Below are positions 42,615 through 51,214 of a stretch of DNA of 64,000 nt, piece after piece. This DNA is from Niveibacterium terrae (lineage in GTDB: Bacteria > Pseudomonadota > Gammaproteobacteria > Burkholderiales > Rhodocyclaceae). Where the stretch lies: assembly GCF_048213115.1 (NCBI RefSeq), contig NZ_CP172404.1, forward strand, positions 124,001 through 188,000, given 5' to 3'. The notes beneath the pieces are model-generated. The model did no database searches. It saw only the letters and a list, made by a program, of their open reading frames with translations, and was not told the origin of the DNA. The stretch's first letter is position 1. The number at the start of each line of letters is the position of its first letter. The translations under genes were made by a program, and so were the position numbers.

Positions 42615-43913
42615 ATGTTCAAGCGGATTTTTAGGATTGCCCTGGCCGGACTGGCCCTGGGATTTCTGGCGGGGTGCGGGGGCGGCAGCGGTGGCTCCAT
42701 GCTGGATACGGGCAGCGCTAGTGCGAAGATCACGATGGCTGTGGCAGCGTCGTCGACCGGCGCTTCGACCAGCCACATTACCTACGGTGACCCGGTTACG
42801 GTTCAGGCCGTCGTGACCGACAAGACAGGCAAGGCTGTGCCGGGCGTCATCGTGGCCTTCTCGATCGACGATACGACCGCGGCGACGCTGTCGCAGAGCA
42901 AGGTCTTGACCGACTCGTCGGGTCTGGCGACGATCCGGGTCAGCGCGAACAAGGTCAGCACCGATACGGCGATCAAGGTCACCGCCTCGGCGACGGTAGA
43001 CAGCGTCAGCTCCACGGGCTCCACGTCGTCGGCATCGGCGACGGGGACGGTCAACCTGTCGGTCGGTCAGACCACTAACGGGACAAACCAAGGCGTTCCA
43101 GCTCTGCTCCAGTATGTCAGCTCGTCTCCGACCCGTATGGTGATCAAAGGCGCGTCGGCTGGCTCCGGCACCTTGTCCGAAACTTCTGTCGTGAGTTTCA
43201 AGGTCCTCGACTCCTTTGGATCGATTGTTCCGGGCGCCAGTGTCGTCTTCGATCTGACTTCGCGCAACGGTGGTATCCAGACTAACGGTTCGGACAACGC
43301 GGTCACGGTGACGTCGGACAGCGGCGGCATCGCAAAGGTGACGATTCAGTCGGGAACCTTGCCGGAATCCTTCCTGGTCTATGGCACGCTGCCCGCGAGT
43401 GCGAGCCCGACGACGAAGTACTACTCGAACGACCAGCTCGCCATCTCGTCCAGCTTCCCGGATCAGTCTCACTTCTCGCTGGGCTGGCAGTCAGGGTCTT
43501 CTTGCGCGAGTACCAGTAGTTTGACCTACCCTTGCTCCCTGACTGTAAACGTCGGCGATTTCCTCGGTCATCCGGCTCCGGATGGCACGGTCGTGACCTT
43601 CGTGACTTCGCAGAAAGGCCTCGTGGTCGGCACGACCGACTCGGGCGGTTCCGCGACCGGTTACTGCACGACTACGGCGGGTCAATGTACTGTCAAGGTC
43701 TGGGGTGATGATGGCTATGTGGGTACAGATGCCACTGGCGCGAAGGTGCGGGTCGCAAACAACGAAGTGGTTGCGTTTGCCAAGGGCCTGAACGCTCCGG
43801 CCAGCACGCCGATCACTGTCAACACCTATTCGGCCACTGTGATTACCAAGACGACGACGGTGATCGCTGCGCCGGACAGCGACGACTATGTTCGCGAAGT
43901 GATCCGCTGGTAA
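42615..43913 (+). CDS. Invasin-like (bacterial Ig, Big_1) lipoprotein
   Basis: A 432-residue predicted lipoprotein (signal FKRIFRIALAGLALGFLAGC, then a Gly/Ser stretch). It holds about three Ig-like repeats of the intimin/invasin Big_1 type, visible as TVQAVVTDKTGKAVPGVIVA, SFKVLDSFGSIVPGASVVFD and SLTVNVGDFLGHPAPDGTVV, each followed by T/S-x-G-x-A-x-V strands (SSGLATIRVSANKVS, SGGIAKVTIQSGT). It is Ser/Thr-rich and probably surface-exposed. ATG 42615 follows AAGGAGAGAGAG; 42591 is a weaker start. It lies 51 bp after pilQ, before a terminator, and may be a pilus-associated adhesin or merely inserted there. Confidence 0.82.
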   Translation: MFKRIFRIALAGLALGFLAGCGGGSGGSMLDTGSASAKITMAVAASSTGASTSHITYGDPVTVQAVVTDKTGKAVPGVIVAFSIDDTTAATLSQSKVLTDSSGLATIRVSANKVSTDTAIKVTASATVDSVSSTGSTSSASATGTVNLSVGQTTNGTNQGVPALLQYVSSSPTRMVIKGASAGSGTLSETSVVSFKVLDSFGSIVPGASVVFDLTSRNGGIQTNGSDNAVTVTSDSGGIAKVTIQSGTLPESFLVYGTLPASASPTTKYYSNDQLAISSSFPDQSHFSLGWQSGSSCASTSSLTYPCSLTVNVGDFLGHPAPDGTVVTFVTSQKGLVVGTTDSGGSATGYCTTTAGQCTVKVWGDDGYVGTDATGAKVRVANNEVVAFAKGLNAPASTPITVNTYSATVITKTTTVIAAPDSDDYVREVIRW

Positions 43914-43930
43914 GTCGCGATTCACGGACA

Positions 43931-43960
43931 ACAAAAAGCGCCTTCGGGCGCTTTTTGTTT
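43931..43960. terminator. Intrinsic terminator of the pil operon / Ig-like gene
   Basis: A perfect 12-bp stem ACAAAAAGCGCC / GGCGCTTTTTGT closed by a stable TTCG tetraloop and followed by TT. It separates the pil operon from aroK, which therefore needs its own promoter or read-through. Confidence 0.9.
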
Positions 43961-44024
43961 GCGCCCTCCCGGCAGGGCACGGGTGCAGGCTACAATCGGG
44001 TCGATATCAAGCTCCCTGCTCCCC

Positions 44025-44555
44025 GTGGAAATTTCTCAGAACATCATCCTCGTCGGCCTGATGGGATCGGGCAAGACGACCATAGGCAGACTCCTGGCCC
44101 GCCGCCTGGAGCGCCCCTTTTATGATTCGGACCAGGAGATCGAGCAGCGCTGCGGAGTTCGGGTCAGGACGATCTTCGACCTCGAAGGCGAGGCGGGTTT
44201 CCGCCAACGCGAAGCGGCGACGATCGCCGACCTGCTCAAAGGCTCGGGAATCGTGCTGGCGACCGGAGGCGGTGCCGTGCTCAATCCCTGCAACCGCGAA
44301 CAGATGAAGCGGCACGGCTGGGTCGTCTATCTGGATGTGCCGGTCAGGGTTTTGTACGAGCGTACCCGCAACGACCAGAATCGCCCGCTCCTGCAGGTTG
44401 CCGATCCGATCGCGAAGCTCGAAGCGCTGCGCGCCGAGCGCGATCCGCTCTACCGCGAAGTCGCCGATTTCGTGCTCGACGGTGCCCGCCACCATTCGTC
44501 CAATGCGGTACAGAGGATCCTGAAGGAATGGGAAACATGCGAAACCTCGAAGTGA
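44025..44555 (+). CDS. aroK: Shikimate kinase
   Basis: AroK phosphorylates shikimate at the 3-hydroxyl in the pathway to chorismate. The reading from GTG 44025 gives 176 residues beginning ISQNIILVGLMGSGKTTIGR (P-loop), with the shikimate-binding DSDQEIEQRCG, FDLEGEAGFRQREA (Arg of the lid/substrate site) and LATGGGAVLN motifs, close to E. coli AroK (173). An open upstream extension to 43959 runs into the terminator and is not coding. aroB starts 27 bp before its stop. Confidence 0.94.
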   Translation: MEISQNIILVGLMGSGKTTIGRLLARRLERPFYDSDQEIEQRCGVRVRTIFDLEGEAGFRQREAATIADLLKGSGIVLATGGGAVLNPCNREQMKRHGWVVYLDVPVRVLYERTRNDQNRPLLQVADPIAKLEALRAERDPLYREVADFVLDGARHHSSNAVQRILKEWETCETSK

Positions 44556-45619
44556 GCCTCGGCGAGCGGAGCTATCCGATCCTGATCGGCCAGGGTCTGC
44601 TCGACGATGCGAGTCTGCTGTTGCCCGCCCTGAAGACGAAACGGGCGGTGATCGTCACCAATGAAGTCGTCGCTCCGCTCTATCTCGCGCAACTCTCCAG
44701 CGCGCTGCGCGCGGCCGGAGTCGAGGTCGCCGAGGTGATCCTGCCCGATGGCGAGGCGCACAAGGACTGGCCGACCCTGAACAGGATCTTCGATGCGCTG
44801 CTGGGCGGTCGCGCCGAGCGCTCGACGACGCTGATCGCGCTGGGCGGAGGGGTGATCGGTGACATGACCGGTTTCGCGGCGGCGACCTATCAGCGCGGAG
44901 TTCCCTTCATCCAGATTCCGACGACCTTGCTCTCCCAGGTGGACTCGTCGGTCGGCGGCAAGACCGCGATCAACCATCCGCTCGGCAAGAACATGATCGG
45001 GGCCTTCTACCAGCCCCGGCGCGTGCTCGCGGACATTGCGACGCTCGATACCTTGCCCGACCGCGAGCTCAGCGCGGGGCTCGCCGAAGTGATCAAGTAC
45101 GGCCTGATCCGCGATCCGCAGTTCTTCGACTGGCTCGAAGCGAACATCGAAAGGCTCAGGGCGCGCGATGCCGAGGCGCTGAGCTTTGCGGTTGAGCGTT
45201 CCTGCCGAAACAAGGCGGAGGTCGTTGCTATCGATGAGACCGAGCAGGGCGAGCGGGCGAAGCTGAATCTTGGCCACACTTTCGGGCATGCGATCGAGAC
45301 CGGCCTCGGTTACGGAGTCTGGCTGCACGGCGAAGCGGTTGCGGCCGGAACGCTGATGGCCGCCGAGCTTTCGCGTTCGCTCGGCGATCTCTCCGCGGCC
45401 CAGTTTGCGCGGATCGAGGATCTGCACCAGCGCGCCGGTCTCCCGGTCTTCGGTCCGGCGCTGGGCGCGCAGCGCTACCTTGAACTGATGCGCCACGACA
45501 AGAAAGTCGCCGATGGGCACTTGCGCCTGATCCTGCTTGAGGGGATAGGGCAGGCCACGATTCGCGGCGATGTCGGCGAAACAGCGATCGCCGCCGCGAT
45601 CGAGGCGCGCAGTCGATGA
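44528..45619 (+). CDS. aroB: 3-dehydroquinate synthase
   Basis: AroB converts DAHP to 3-dehydroquinate using NAD+ and a divalent metal. The 363-residue protein shows LPDGEAHKDWPTLNRIFDAL, the NAD-binding IALGGGVIGDMTGFAAATYQ, the active-site stretch PTTLLSQVDSSVGGKTAINH and the metal ligands in ETEQGERAKLNLGHTFGHAI (His) and LHGEAVAAGT (His). It overlaps aroK by 28 bp if started at 44528 (or 44537, MRNLEV). The stop overlaps the start of a 45-codon frame described below. Confidence 0.96.
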   Translation: MGNMRNLEVSLGERSYPILIGQGLLDDASLLLPALKTKRAVIVTNEVVAPLYLAQLSSALRAAGVEVAEVILPDGEAHKDWPTLNRIFDALLGGRAERSTTLIALGGGVIGDMTGFAAATYQRGVPFIQIPTTLLSQVDSSVGGKTAINHPLGKNMIGAFYQPRRVLADIATLDTLPDRELSAGLAEVIKYGLIRDPQFFDWLEANIERLRARDAEALSFAVERSCRNKAEVVAIDETEQGERAKLNLGHTFGHAIETGLGYGVWLHGEAVAAGTLMAAELSRSLGDLSAAQFARIEDLHQRAGLPVFGPALGAQRYLELMRHDKKVADGHLRLILLEGIGQATIRGDVGETAIAAAIEARSR

Positions 45620-45753
45620 CTGCCGATCTGGCTTCCTGGGCCGTCCGTGACGAGGACTCGTGCAACGAGTCCTCGCCCTTTGAGGCATCGCGATACGAGG
45701 ACTTGAGCGGACTGCTTTCAGTCGAACCCGGGCTAAGGAGGCCCTGGCTATGA
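45616..45753 (+). pseudogene. Duplicated dgt 5' fragment forming a 45-codon frame
   Basis: A short frame begins at ATG 45616 (sharing ATGA with the aroB stop) and ends at the TGA that overlaps the dgt ATG. Its first 15 codons, MTADLASWAVRDEDS, mirror the dgt start MSAALAPWAVRDESS. Over 39 bases the two DNA copies match at 32 positions by hand count, and they lie 134 bp apart. It is best read as a remnant or duplicate of the dgt beginning, left by a tandem duplication or insertion event. It could still be translated because it links aroB to dgt, but I propose no function. Confidence 0.6.
45651..45675. repeat. Perfect hairpin within the duplicated dgt leader
   Basis: A perfect 10-bp inverted repeat CGAGGACTCG (45651-45660) / CGAGTCCTCG (45666-45675) with a TGCAA loop. 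The same 10-mer CGAGTCCTCG recurs inside dgt at 45785-45794, at the matching offset of the duplicate, and a near copy CGAGGACTTG is at 45696-45705. The closeness of a REP-associated transposase gene (46876) makes a REP-like element possible. Confidence 0.65.
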
Positions 45754-46874
45754 GCGCCGCTTTGGCTCCTTGGGCTGTCCGCGACGAGTCCTCGCGCGGC
45801 CGTCGCGTCTTCGAAGCCGCCCCCGAAGGGCGCGGGCAGTTCCAGCGCGATCGCGATCGCATCGTCCATTCGACCGCTTTCCGTCGCCTCGAATACAAGA
45901 CCCAGGTCTTCGTCAATCACGAAGGGGATCTGTTCCGGACCCGGCTGACCCACAGTCTGGAGGTCGCGCAGATCGCCCGCTCCATCGCCCGCATCCTCGG
46001 CGTCAATGAGGATCTGTCCGAGGCGATCGCCTATGCGCACGATCTGGGGCACACGCCTTTCGGTCACGCCGGGCAGGACGCGCTCAATGCCTGCATGAAG
46101 GAGTACGGCGGCTTCGAGCACAATCTGCAGTCGCTGCGCATCGTCGATCAGCTCGAAGAGCACTACGCCGACTTCGACGGGCTCAACCTGTGCTGGGAGA
46201 CCCGCGAAGGCATCCTGAAGCACTGCTCGGCCGCCAACGCCGAAAAGCTCGGCGATCTGGGGCGGCGCTTTCTCGAGCACACCCAGCCTTCGCTCGAAGC
46301 TCAGCTCAACAACTACGCCGACGAGATCGCCTACAACAACCACGATCTCGACGATGGCCTGCGCGCCGGCTTCATCACGCTGGAGCAACTCGAAGAGGTC
46401 GAGCTGGTCGCCGTTCCGTTGAGGCAGGTCCGGGCGCTCTATCCCGGGCTCAGTGAACGCCGTCTGATCCATGAGACGGTCAGGCGTCTGATCAACACCC
46501 AGGCCCGGGATCTCGTCGAGACGACGTTCGCGGCGATCCGCGCCGCCGGAGTCGAAACGCTCGACGATGTGCGCGCTGCGCCGCGTCTGGTCGGTTTCTC
46601 TCCGGCGATGGACGAAGCGCTTCAGCCGCTGCGCGCCTTTTTGCGCCGCGAGCTGTACTGGCATTACCGGGTGCTGCGCGAGATGAACAAGGCGCGGCGG
46701 ATCATCCGCGAACTCTTCGAAGCCTTCCTCGCCGACCCGCGCCTCCTGTTGCCCAAGGACCAGCTCCGCGCGAAAGAGGATGCTCCGCGCACGATCGCCG
46801 ATTACATCGCCGGCATGACCGACCGCTACGCGGTGAAGGAGCACCGGCGGCTGTTCGCGATCGACGAGGCCTGA
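45750..46874 (+). CDS. dgt: dGTPase-like deoxynucleotide triphosphohydrolase (HD domain)
   Basis: This 374-residue HD-domain enzyme belongs to the deoxyguanosinetriphosphate triphosphohydrolase-like group, which splits dNTPs into nucleoside and triphosphate. Motifs: IVHSTAFRRLEYKTQVF, TRLTHSLEVAQIARSIAR (first metal His), AIAYAHDLGHTPFGHAGQDA (HD), QARDLVETTFAAI. The ATG at 45750 has AAGGAGG 8 bp upstream. It follows aroB as in many betaproteobacteria, but a duplicated copy of its own start intervenes. The transposase-like gene begins just after its stop. Confidence 0.92.
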   Translation: MSAALAPWAVRDESSRGRRVFEAAPEGRGQFQRDRDRIVHSTAFRRLEYKTQVFVNHEGDLFRTRLTHSLEVAQIARSIARILGVNEDLSEAIAYAHDLGHTPFGHAGQDALNACMKEYGGFEHNLQSLRIVDQLEEHYADFDGLNLCWETREGILKHCSAANAEKLGDLGRRFLEHTQPSLEAQLNNYADEIAYNNHDLDDGLRAGFITLEQLEEVELVAVPLRQVRALYPGLSERRLIHETVRRLINTQARDLVETTFAAIRAAGVETLDDVRAAPRLVGFSPAMDEALQPLRAFLRRELYWHYRVLREMNKARRIIRELFEAFLADPRLLLPKDQLRAKEDAPRTIADYIAGMTDRYAVKEHRRLFAIDEA

Positions 46875-46875
46875 G

Positions 46876-47577
46876 ATGAGCCGGCTTGCCCGCCTCTTCG
46901 TGCCCGGCCTGCCCCAGATCGTGACGCTGCGCGGCAACAATCGCTGCATCGTCTTCAACGACGAGACCGACTGCCGGCGCTATCTCGAATGGCTGCGCGA
47001 AGCGCTGCGCGAGACCGGGATCAAGCTGCACGCCTGGGTGCTGATGCCGGATCATCTGCACTTTCTGCTCAGCGCGCCCGACGAGGCGGCGACCGGACGG
47101 CTGATGCAGCAGCTCGGACGCCGCTATGTGCGCTGGTTCAACCAGCGCCATCAGCGCAGCGGCACGCTGTGGGAAGGGCGTTATCGGTCTACGGTCGTCG
47201 AACCCGGACAGTTCCTGCTCCCCTGTTACCGCTATATCGAATCGAACCCGGTGCGCTCCGGCCTGGTTCCCGAGCCGGCCTTCCATCCCTGGTCCAGCTG
47301 TCGCCACCATCTCGGTCTGGAGTCCGACCCGCTGGTGAGCGATCATCCCGGTTTCTGGGCCTTGGGCAACACGCCATTCGACCGTCAGGCGGCCTACCGT
47401 CGCCTGCTCGAGGCCGGCATCCCTGACGCCGAACTGGAGCGGATCCGCTATGCGGCCCACCGCGGCTGGCTGCTCGGCGAGGGCGACGAGGACAGCTTTG
47501 ACGCGCCGGTCAGCCGTCGCCTGGCCCCGCTGCCCAAGGGCCGACCGCGCGGCAGCCGCAGCCACAGCGGGGATTGA
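46876..47577 (+). CDS. REP-associated tyrosine transposase (RAYT, Y1 HUH family)
   Basis: A 233-residue protein of the domesticated Y1/HUH transposase group. It has the N-terminal RLARLFVPGLPQIVTLRGNN, the HUH motif KLHAWVLMPDHLHFLLSAPD (His-Leu-His) and the catalytic tyrosine region PCYRYIESNPVRSGLVPEPA, plus LGRRYVRWFNQRHQRSGTLW and EGRYRST, both typical. RAYTs are single-copy genes thought to spread REP palindromes. It starts 1 bp after dgt and ends with a basic tail (PKGRPRGSRSHSG). No terminal repeats were seen, so it is not an active insertion sequence. Confidence 0.88.
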   Translation: MSRLARLFVPGLPQIVTLRGNNRCIVFNDETDCRRYLEWLREALRETGIKLHAWVLMPDHLHFLLSAPDEAATGRLMQQLGRRYVRWFNQRHQRSGTLWEGRYRSTVVEPGQFLLPCYRYIESNPVRSGLVPEPAFHPWSSCRHHLGLESDPLVSDHPGFWALGNTPFDRQAAYRRLLEAGIPDAELERIRYAAHRGWLLGEGDEDSFDAPVSRRLAPLPKGRPRGSRSHSGD

Positions 47578-47656
47578 GAAGAGCGCTTCGCCCCGAAGCG
47601 TCGCCGGAAGCCGCTTCTGACATACACTCGCGGGCTGTCCCGTACGGAGTCTGAAC

Positions 47657-48292
47657 GTGTCCCTGCCCGAACTCTCGCTGCTCGAAGCCCGCATCCTGGC
47701 CGTGCTGGTCGAAAAGGAACGCACAGTTCCTGACACCTACCCCCTGTCGCTGAACGCGCTGCAGGCCGGCTGCAATCAGAAGACCAGTCGCGACCCGGTC
47801 ATCACGGCGAGCGAAGCCGAAATCCTCGCTGCGCTGGACGTGCTGCGCGGGCTTTCGCTGGTTGTCGAGAGCTCGGGTTCAAGAGTCACGCGCTATGCGC
47901 ACAACTTCGGTCGGGTTCTGCAATTGCCCTCCCAGGCCGTGGCCGTGCTGACCAGTCTGATGTTGCGCGGTCCGCAGACTGCCGCCGAGTTGCGCGCCAA
48001 CACCGAGCGTCTGCATCGCTTTGCCGATGTCTCGTCGGTCGATGCTTTCCTCGCCGAGCTCGCCGAGCGCTCCGCCGGAGCCTTGGTCGTCGAGCTGCCA
48101 CGCGCTCCGGGCGCGCGCGAGAACCGCTGGGCTCACCTTCTGAGTGGCCAGCCCGAAATCGCCGCGCCGACGGCGACTTCGGCTGCCGGCGCGTCGCCGC
48201 TCGCCGAGCGGGTCACGAAACTCGAAGCCCAGGTGGCGGAACTCACCGCGCTCGTCGCGAGGCTGCGCGCGGATCTGGGTGATGGGGACTGA
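47657..48292 (+). CDS. YceH family (DUF480) protein
   Basis: A 211-residue cytoplasmic protein of the YceH/DUF480 group with two winged-helix domains: LLEARILAVLVEKERTVPDT and YPLSLNALQAGCNQKTSRDP in the first, LQLPSQAVAVLTSLMLRGPQ and TAAELRANTERLHRFADVSS in the second. A C-terminal coiled tail (ERVTKLEAQVAELTALVARL) follows. The function is unknown, though the fold suggests a nucleic-acid or regulatory role. The next gene starts 11 bp before its stop. Confidence 0.88.
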   Translation: MSLPELSLLEARILAVLVEKERTVPDTYPLSLNALQAGCNQKTSRDPVITASEAEILAALDVLRGLSLVVESSGSRVTRYAHNFGRVLQLPSQAVAVLTSLMLRGPQTAAELRANTERLHRFADVSSVDAFLAELAERSAGALVVELPRAPGARENRWAHLLSGQPEIAAPTATSAAGASPLAERVTKLEAQVAELTALVARLRADLGDGD

Positions 48293-49019
48293 TTTTCCCC
48301 GCCTGCGCGACCGCTGCTGCTCCGCCAGTGGCGGTCTTCTCTGGCATTGGCGCGCGTTGCGCGCCCGCAATACCTTGTGGCGTCCCTTTCGCGAAAACCT
48401 GGCCCTATGGCTGGATGCCTGGCGTCCCGCCTCTTCCCGGCTGGTTCTGGTCGGCCCTAGCGCCGGCTGGACTCTTCCCGCTTCGCTTCTGGCGCGCTTC
48501 GAGGAGATCATCGCGCTGGAGCCTGATCCTCTGGCGCGTTTTCTGCTCAAGCACCGCTTCGCGGGAGCCCGGCTTCGCTTCTCCCGCCTTGATCTCTTCG
48601 CTCCGGGGGGCCTGAAGGCTTTGCACCGGCTCTTTCCCGGTCATGCGCTGCTTTTCTGCAATGTGCTCGGCCAGCTCTCGCCCGAGCCGGGGGCGCAGGC
48701 GTGGTGCGAGGAACTCCGGTGCGCGCTCGCCGGTTTCAGCTGGGCCAGCTGGCACGATCTTGCGTCCAGCGAAAGGCCGGTCGACCGGAGCGATCGGCTC
48801 TCATGGCCTGCGGGCTCATCGTTTGAAGAGGTGCTGGCCGGCGCCTGGCGCGGCGGCGAGATCGCCGTTCGCGACCATGGCACGCTCGCGCTGGCGGGCT
48901 CTTGTGCATTCGAGACCGCGAGCTGGTCGCTGCATTCCGGGCAGCACCACCTGATCGCCTGGACCCGGCACGATCCGCAGCGACTATCCTTATCGGAGAG
49001 AGTTCAAAGTCGCGGCTGA
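48282..49019 (+). CDS. Protein of unknown function, Rossmann-like
   Basis: I do not recognise this 245-residue protein. ATG 48282 lies inside the end of the YceH-type gene, so the two are coupled. A segment LVLVGPSAGWTLPASLLARF followed by EEIIALEPDPLARFLLKHRF resembles motifs I and II of a class I methyltransferase (Gly-rich loop, then an acidic residue after a strand), and ALLFCNVLGQLSPEP could be the strand 4 region. The protein is unusually rich in Trp and Arg (about 14 Trp). No signal peptide or membrane helix. The methyltransferase reading is only a suggestion. Confidence 0.65.
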   Translation: MGTDFPRLRDRCCSASGGLLWHWRALRARNTLWRPFRENLALWLDAWRPASSRLVLVGPSAGWTLPASLLARFEEIIALEPDPLARFLLKHRFAGARLRFSRLDLFAPGGLKALHRLFPGHALLFCNVLGQLSPEPGAQAWCEELRCALAGFSWASWHDLASSERPVDRSDRLSWPAGSSFEEVLAGAWRGGEIAVRDHGTLALAGSCAFETASWSLHSGQHHLIAWTRHDPQRLSLSERVQSRG

Positions 49020-49059
49020 GCAGACCTGCGCTAACATCGCGCTCTTTTTACGGGATTCC

Positions 49060-49973
<914 letters not shown>

Positions 49974-49986
<13 letters not shown>

Positions 49987-50003
49987 GCTTCTAGCTTTCG
50001 GCG
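49974..50003. terminator. Stem-loop across two convergent stop codons
   Basis: A perfect 11-bp stem CGCCGAAAGCT / AGCTTTCGGCG with an 8-nt loop spans the last codons of both the SEC-C gene and the FliL-like gene. It is likely a shared, bidirectional terminator embedded in coding sequence; no T-run follows. Confidence 0.55.
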
Positions 50004-50407
50004 ATCATGAACTGCGTGAACAGCACTTCCTTGACGCCGTTCTTGCGGTTCGCGTGGAAGATCCCGTTGATGGCCTTCTGGATGCGGTTGGCGAGTTCGG
50101 TCTTGCCGTCCTCGCTGCGCAGGCTCTCCGGCGTGTTGGCACAGAGCAGCTGAATGATCGTGTGCTGGATCTTCGGCTTGTAGGCGTCGAGCGTGGGGCC
50201 GAACTCGGGATTGGCCGGTTTGAGCACGATTGCGACCTGGAGCATGCTCTGGCCCACTCCGGTCCGGCCCAGATTGACCACGAACTGCAAAGGGGCGGGG
50301 CCGGCGGCTGCCTCGCCGTGTTCGCCGGCGGTGGCGGGAAGGGAACTGAGGCTCAGCAGCAGCGCGGAGGCCGCCAGCAGCGATCGAAACGGGGGGAAAG
50401 TCATCAT
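49991..50407 (-). CDS. FliL-like secreted protein
   Basis: A 138-residue protein with a cleavable-looking signal peptide (LLAASALLLSLSSLPATAGE) and a FliL-type domain: PAPLQFVVNLGRTGVGQSML, QVAIVLKPANPEF and RIQKAINGIFHANRKNGVKE, VLFTQFMIAES at the end. FliL normally is a membrane-anchored protein of the flagellar stator, but no flagellar gene lies nearby and the membrane anchor is replaced by a signal peptide. It is therefore a non-flagellar paralogue of unknown role. Confidence 0.75.
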   Translation of the reverse strand: MMTFPPFRSLLAASALLLSLSSLPATAGEHGEAAAGPAPLQFVVNLGRTGVGQSMLQVAIVLKPANPEFGPTLDAYKPKIQHTIIQLLCANTPESLRSEDGKTELANRIQKAINGIFHANRKNGVKEVLFTQFMIAES

Positions 50408-50491
50408 TTTCCTTGTCTGATGGCAGGGGGGATCTCTGCCTCGACATGAGTTAATGATAACTCCATAAGATGCCGACGAAAAAGAGGACGA

Positions 50492-51127
50492 TCACTTCGC
50501 GGGTGGATCCGCCCGCCTCAGCGCGATGTGGGCGTGGATCATCGGCTGGGCGATGGCCCGGAAGCCGTTGTCGGCGCCGCAGCCGATCCATTGTTTGATC
50601 AGGCCCAGCCGGAAGGCATAGGTGTCGTTGGCCATCGCAACCGGATCGAGCGAGGGCCGCATCGCGCCGCTCGCGTGAGCGCGCTGGTAGGCCGCGACCA
50701 GGCTGTTGCGCGCCGCATCGATGCTGCGGTCGATCGCGCAGCGCAGCACGGCGCCGAACTCGCCGACATACTCGCACTTTGTGATCATCACCTCGAAAGT
50801 CTCGCGGGTGGCCGGATCCGATTCGAGCAGCTCGATGTTTGTCAGCAGGCAGCGCTCTATCGTCAGCAGCGGATCTTCGTTGCTGTCCTCGTTGAGGATG
50901 CCTTCTATCGTCGCGATCATCGGCATCATCACGTCGTTGCGCAGCGCGAGGAAGAGGTCGACCTTGTTCTTGAAGTGCCAGTAGACGGCACCGCGGGTGA
51001 GCCCTGCGGCCGTCGCGATCTGCTCCAGCGAGGTGCGGCTGACGCCGCGCTCGGCGAACACGCGGCGTGCCGTATCGATCAGCAGGCGGCGGGTCTGTTC
51101 GGTTTCGGTTTTGGTTTTGCGAGCCAT
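50492..51127 (-). CDS. TetR/AcrR family repressor of the RND pump
   Basis: A 211-residue repressor with the TetR DNA-binding helix-turn-helix at the N-terminus (LIDTARRVFAERGVSRTSLE, IATAAGLTRGAVYWHFKNKV) and an AcrR/TtgR-like ligand-binding half (LLTIERCLLTNIELLESDPA, FEVMITKCEYVGEF). The sequence YWHFKNKVDLFLAL is typical of AcrR/NalC/MexR-like efflux regulators. It is divergent from the efflux operon, and the palindrome in between is its likely operator. ATG 51127 fits; the frame stays open upstream but is antisense to the adaptor gene. Confidence 0.92.
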   Translation of the reverse strand: MARKTKTETEQTRRLLIDTARRVFAERGVSRTSLEQIATAAGLTRGAVYWHFKNKVDLFLALRNDVMMPMIATIEGILNEDSNEDPLLTIERCLLTNIELLESDPATRETFEVMITKCEYVGEFGAVLRCAIDRSIDAARNSLVAAYQRAHASGAMRPSLDPVAMANDTYAFRLGLIKQWIGCGADNGFRAIAQPMIHAHIALRRADPPAK

Positions 51128-51142
51128 TGTGCGTAGAATTAT

Positions 51143-51156
51143 ACATTCATGAATGT
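51143..51156. promoter_or_regulatory. TetR/AcrR-type operator palindrome
   Basis: ACATTCATGAATGT is a perfect 14-bp palindrome in the 87 bp between the divergent repressor and adaptor genes, with flanking TAT/TTTGTAT. It closely resembles the AcrR operator core (ACATTNNTGAATGT). It sits 16 bp before the repressor start and 59 bp before the adaptor start, so bound repressor would block both promoters. Confidence 0.82.
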
Positions 51157-51214
51157 TTGTATTCCCCCCAAATATTTCTTCGCGCCTCCCGCGCGAAGTC
51201 TCGCAGGAGTTTCT

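Noticed and set aside
43959..44024. Extended N-terminus for AroK
   Set aside because: It would start inside the terminator T-run; the GTG at 44025 gives the family length.
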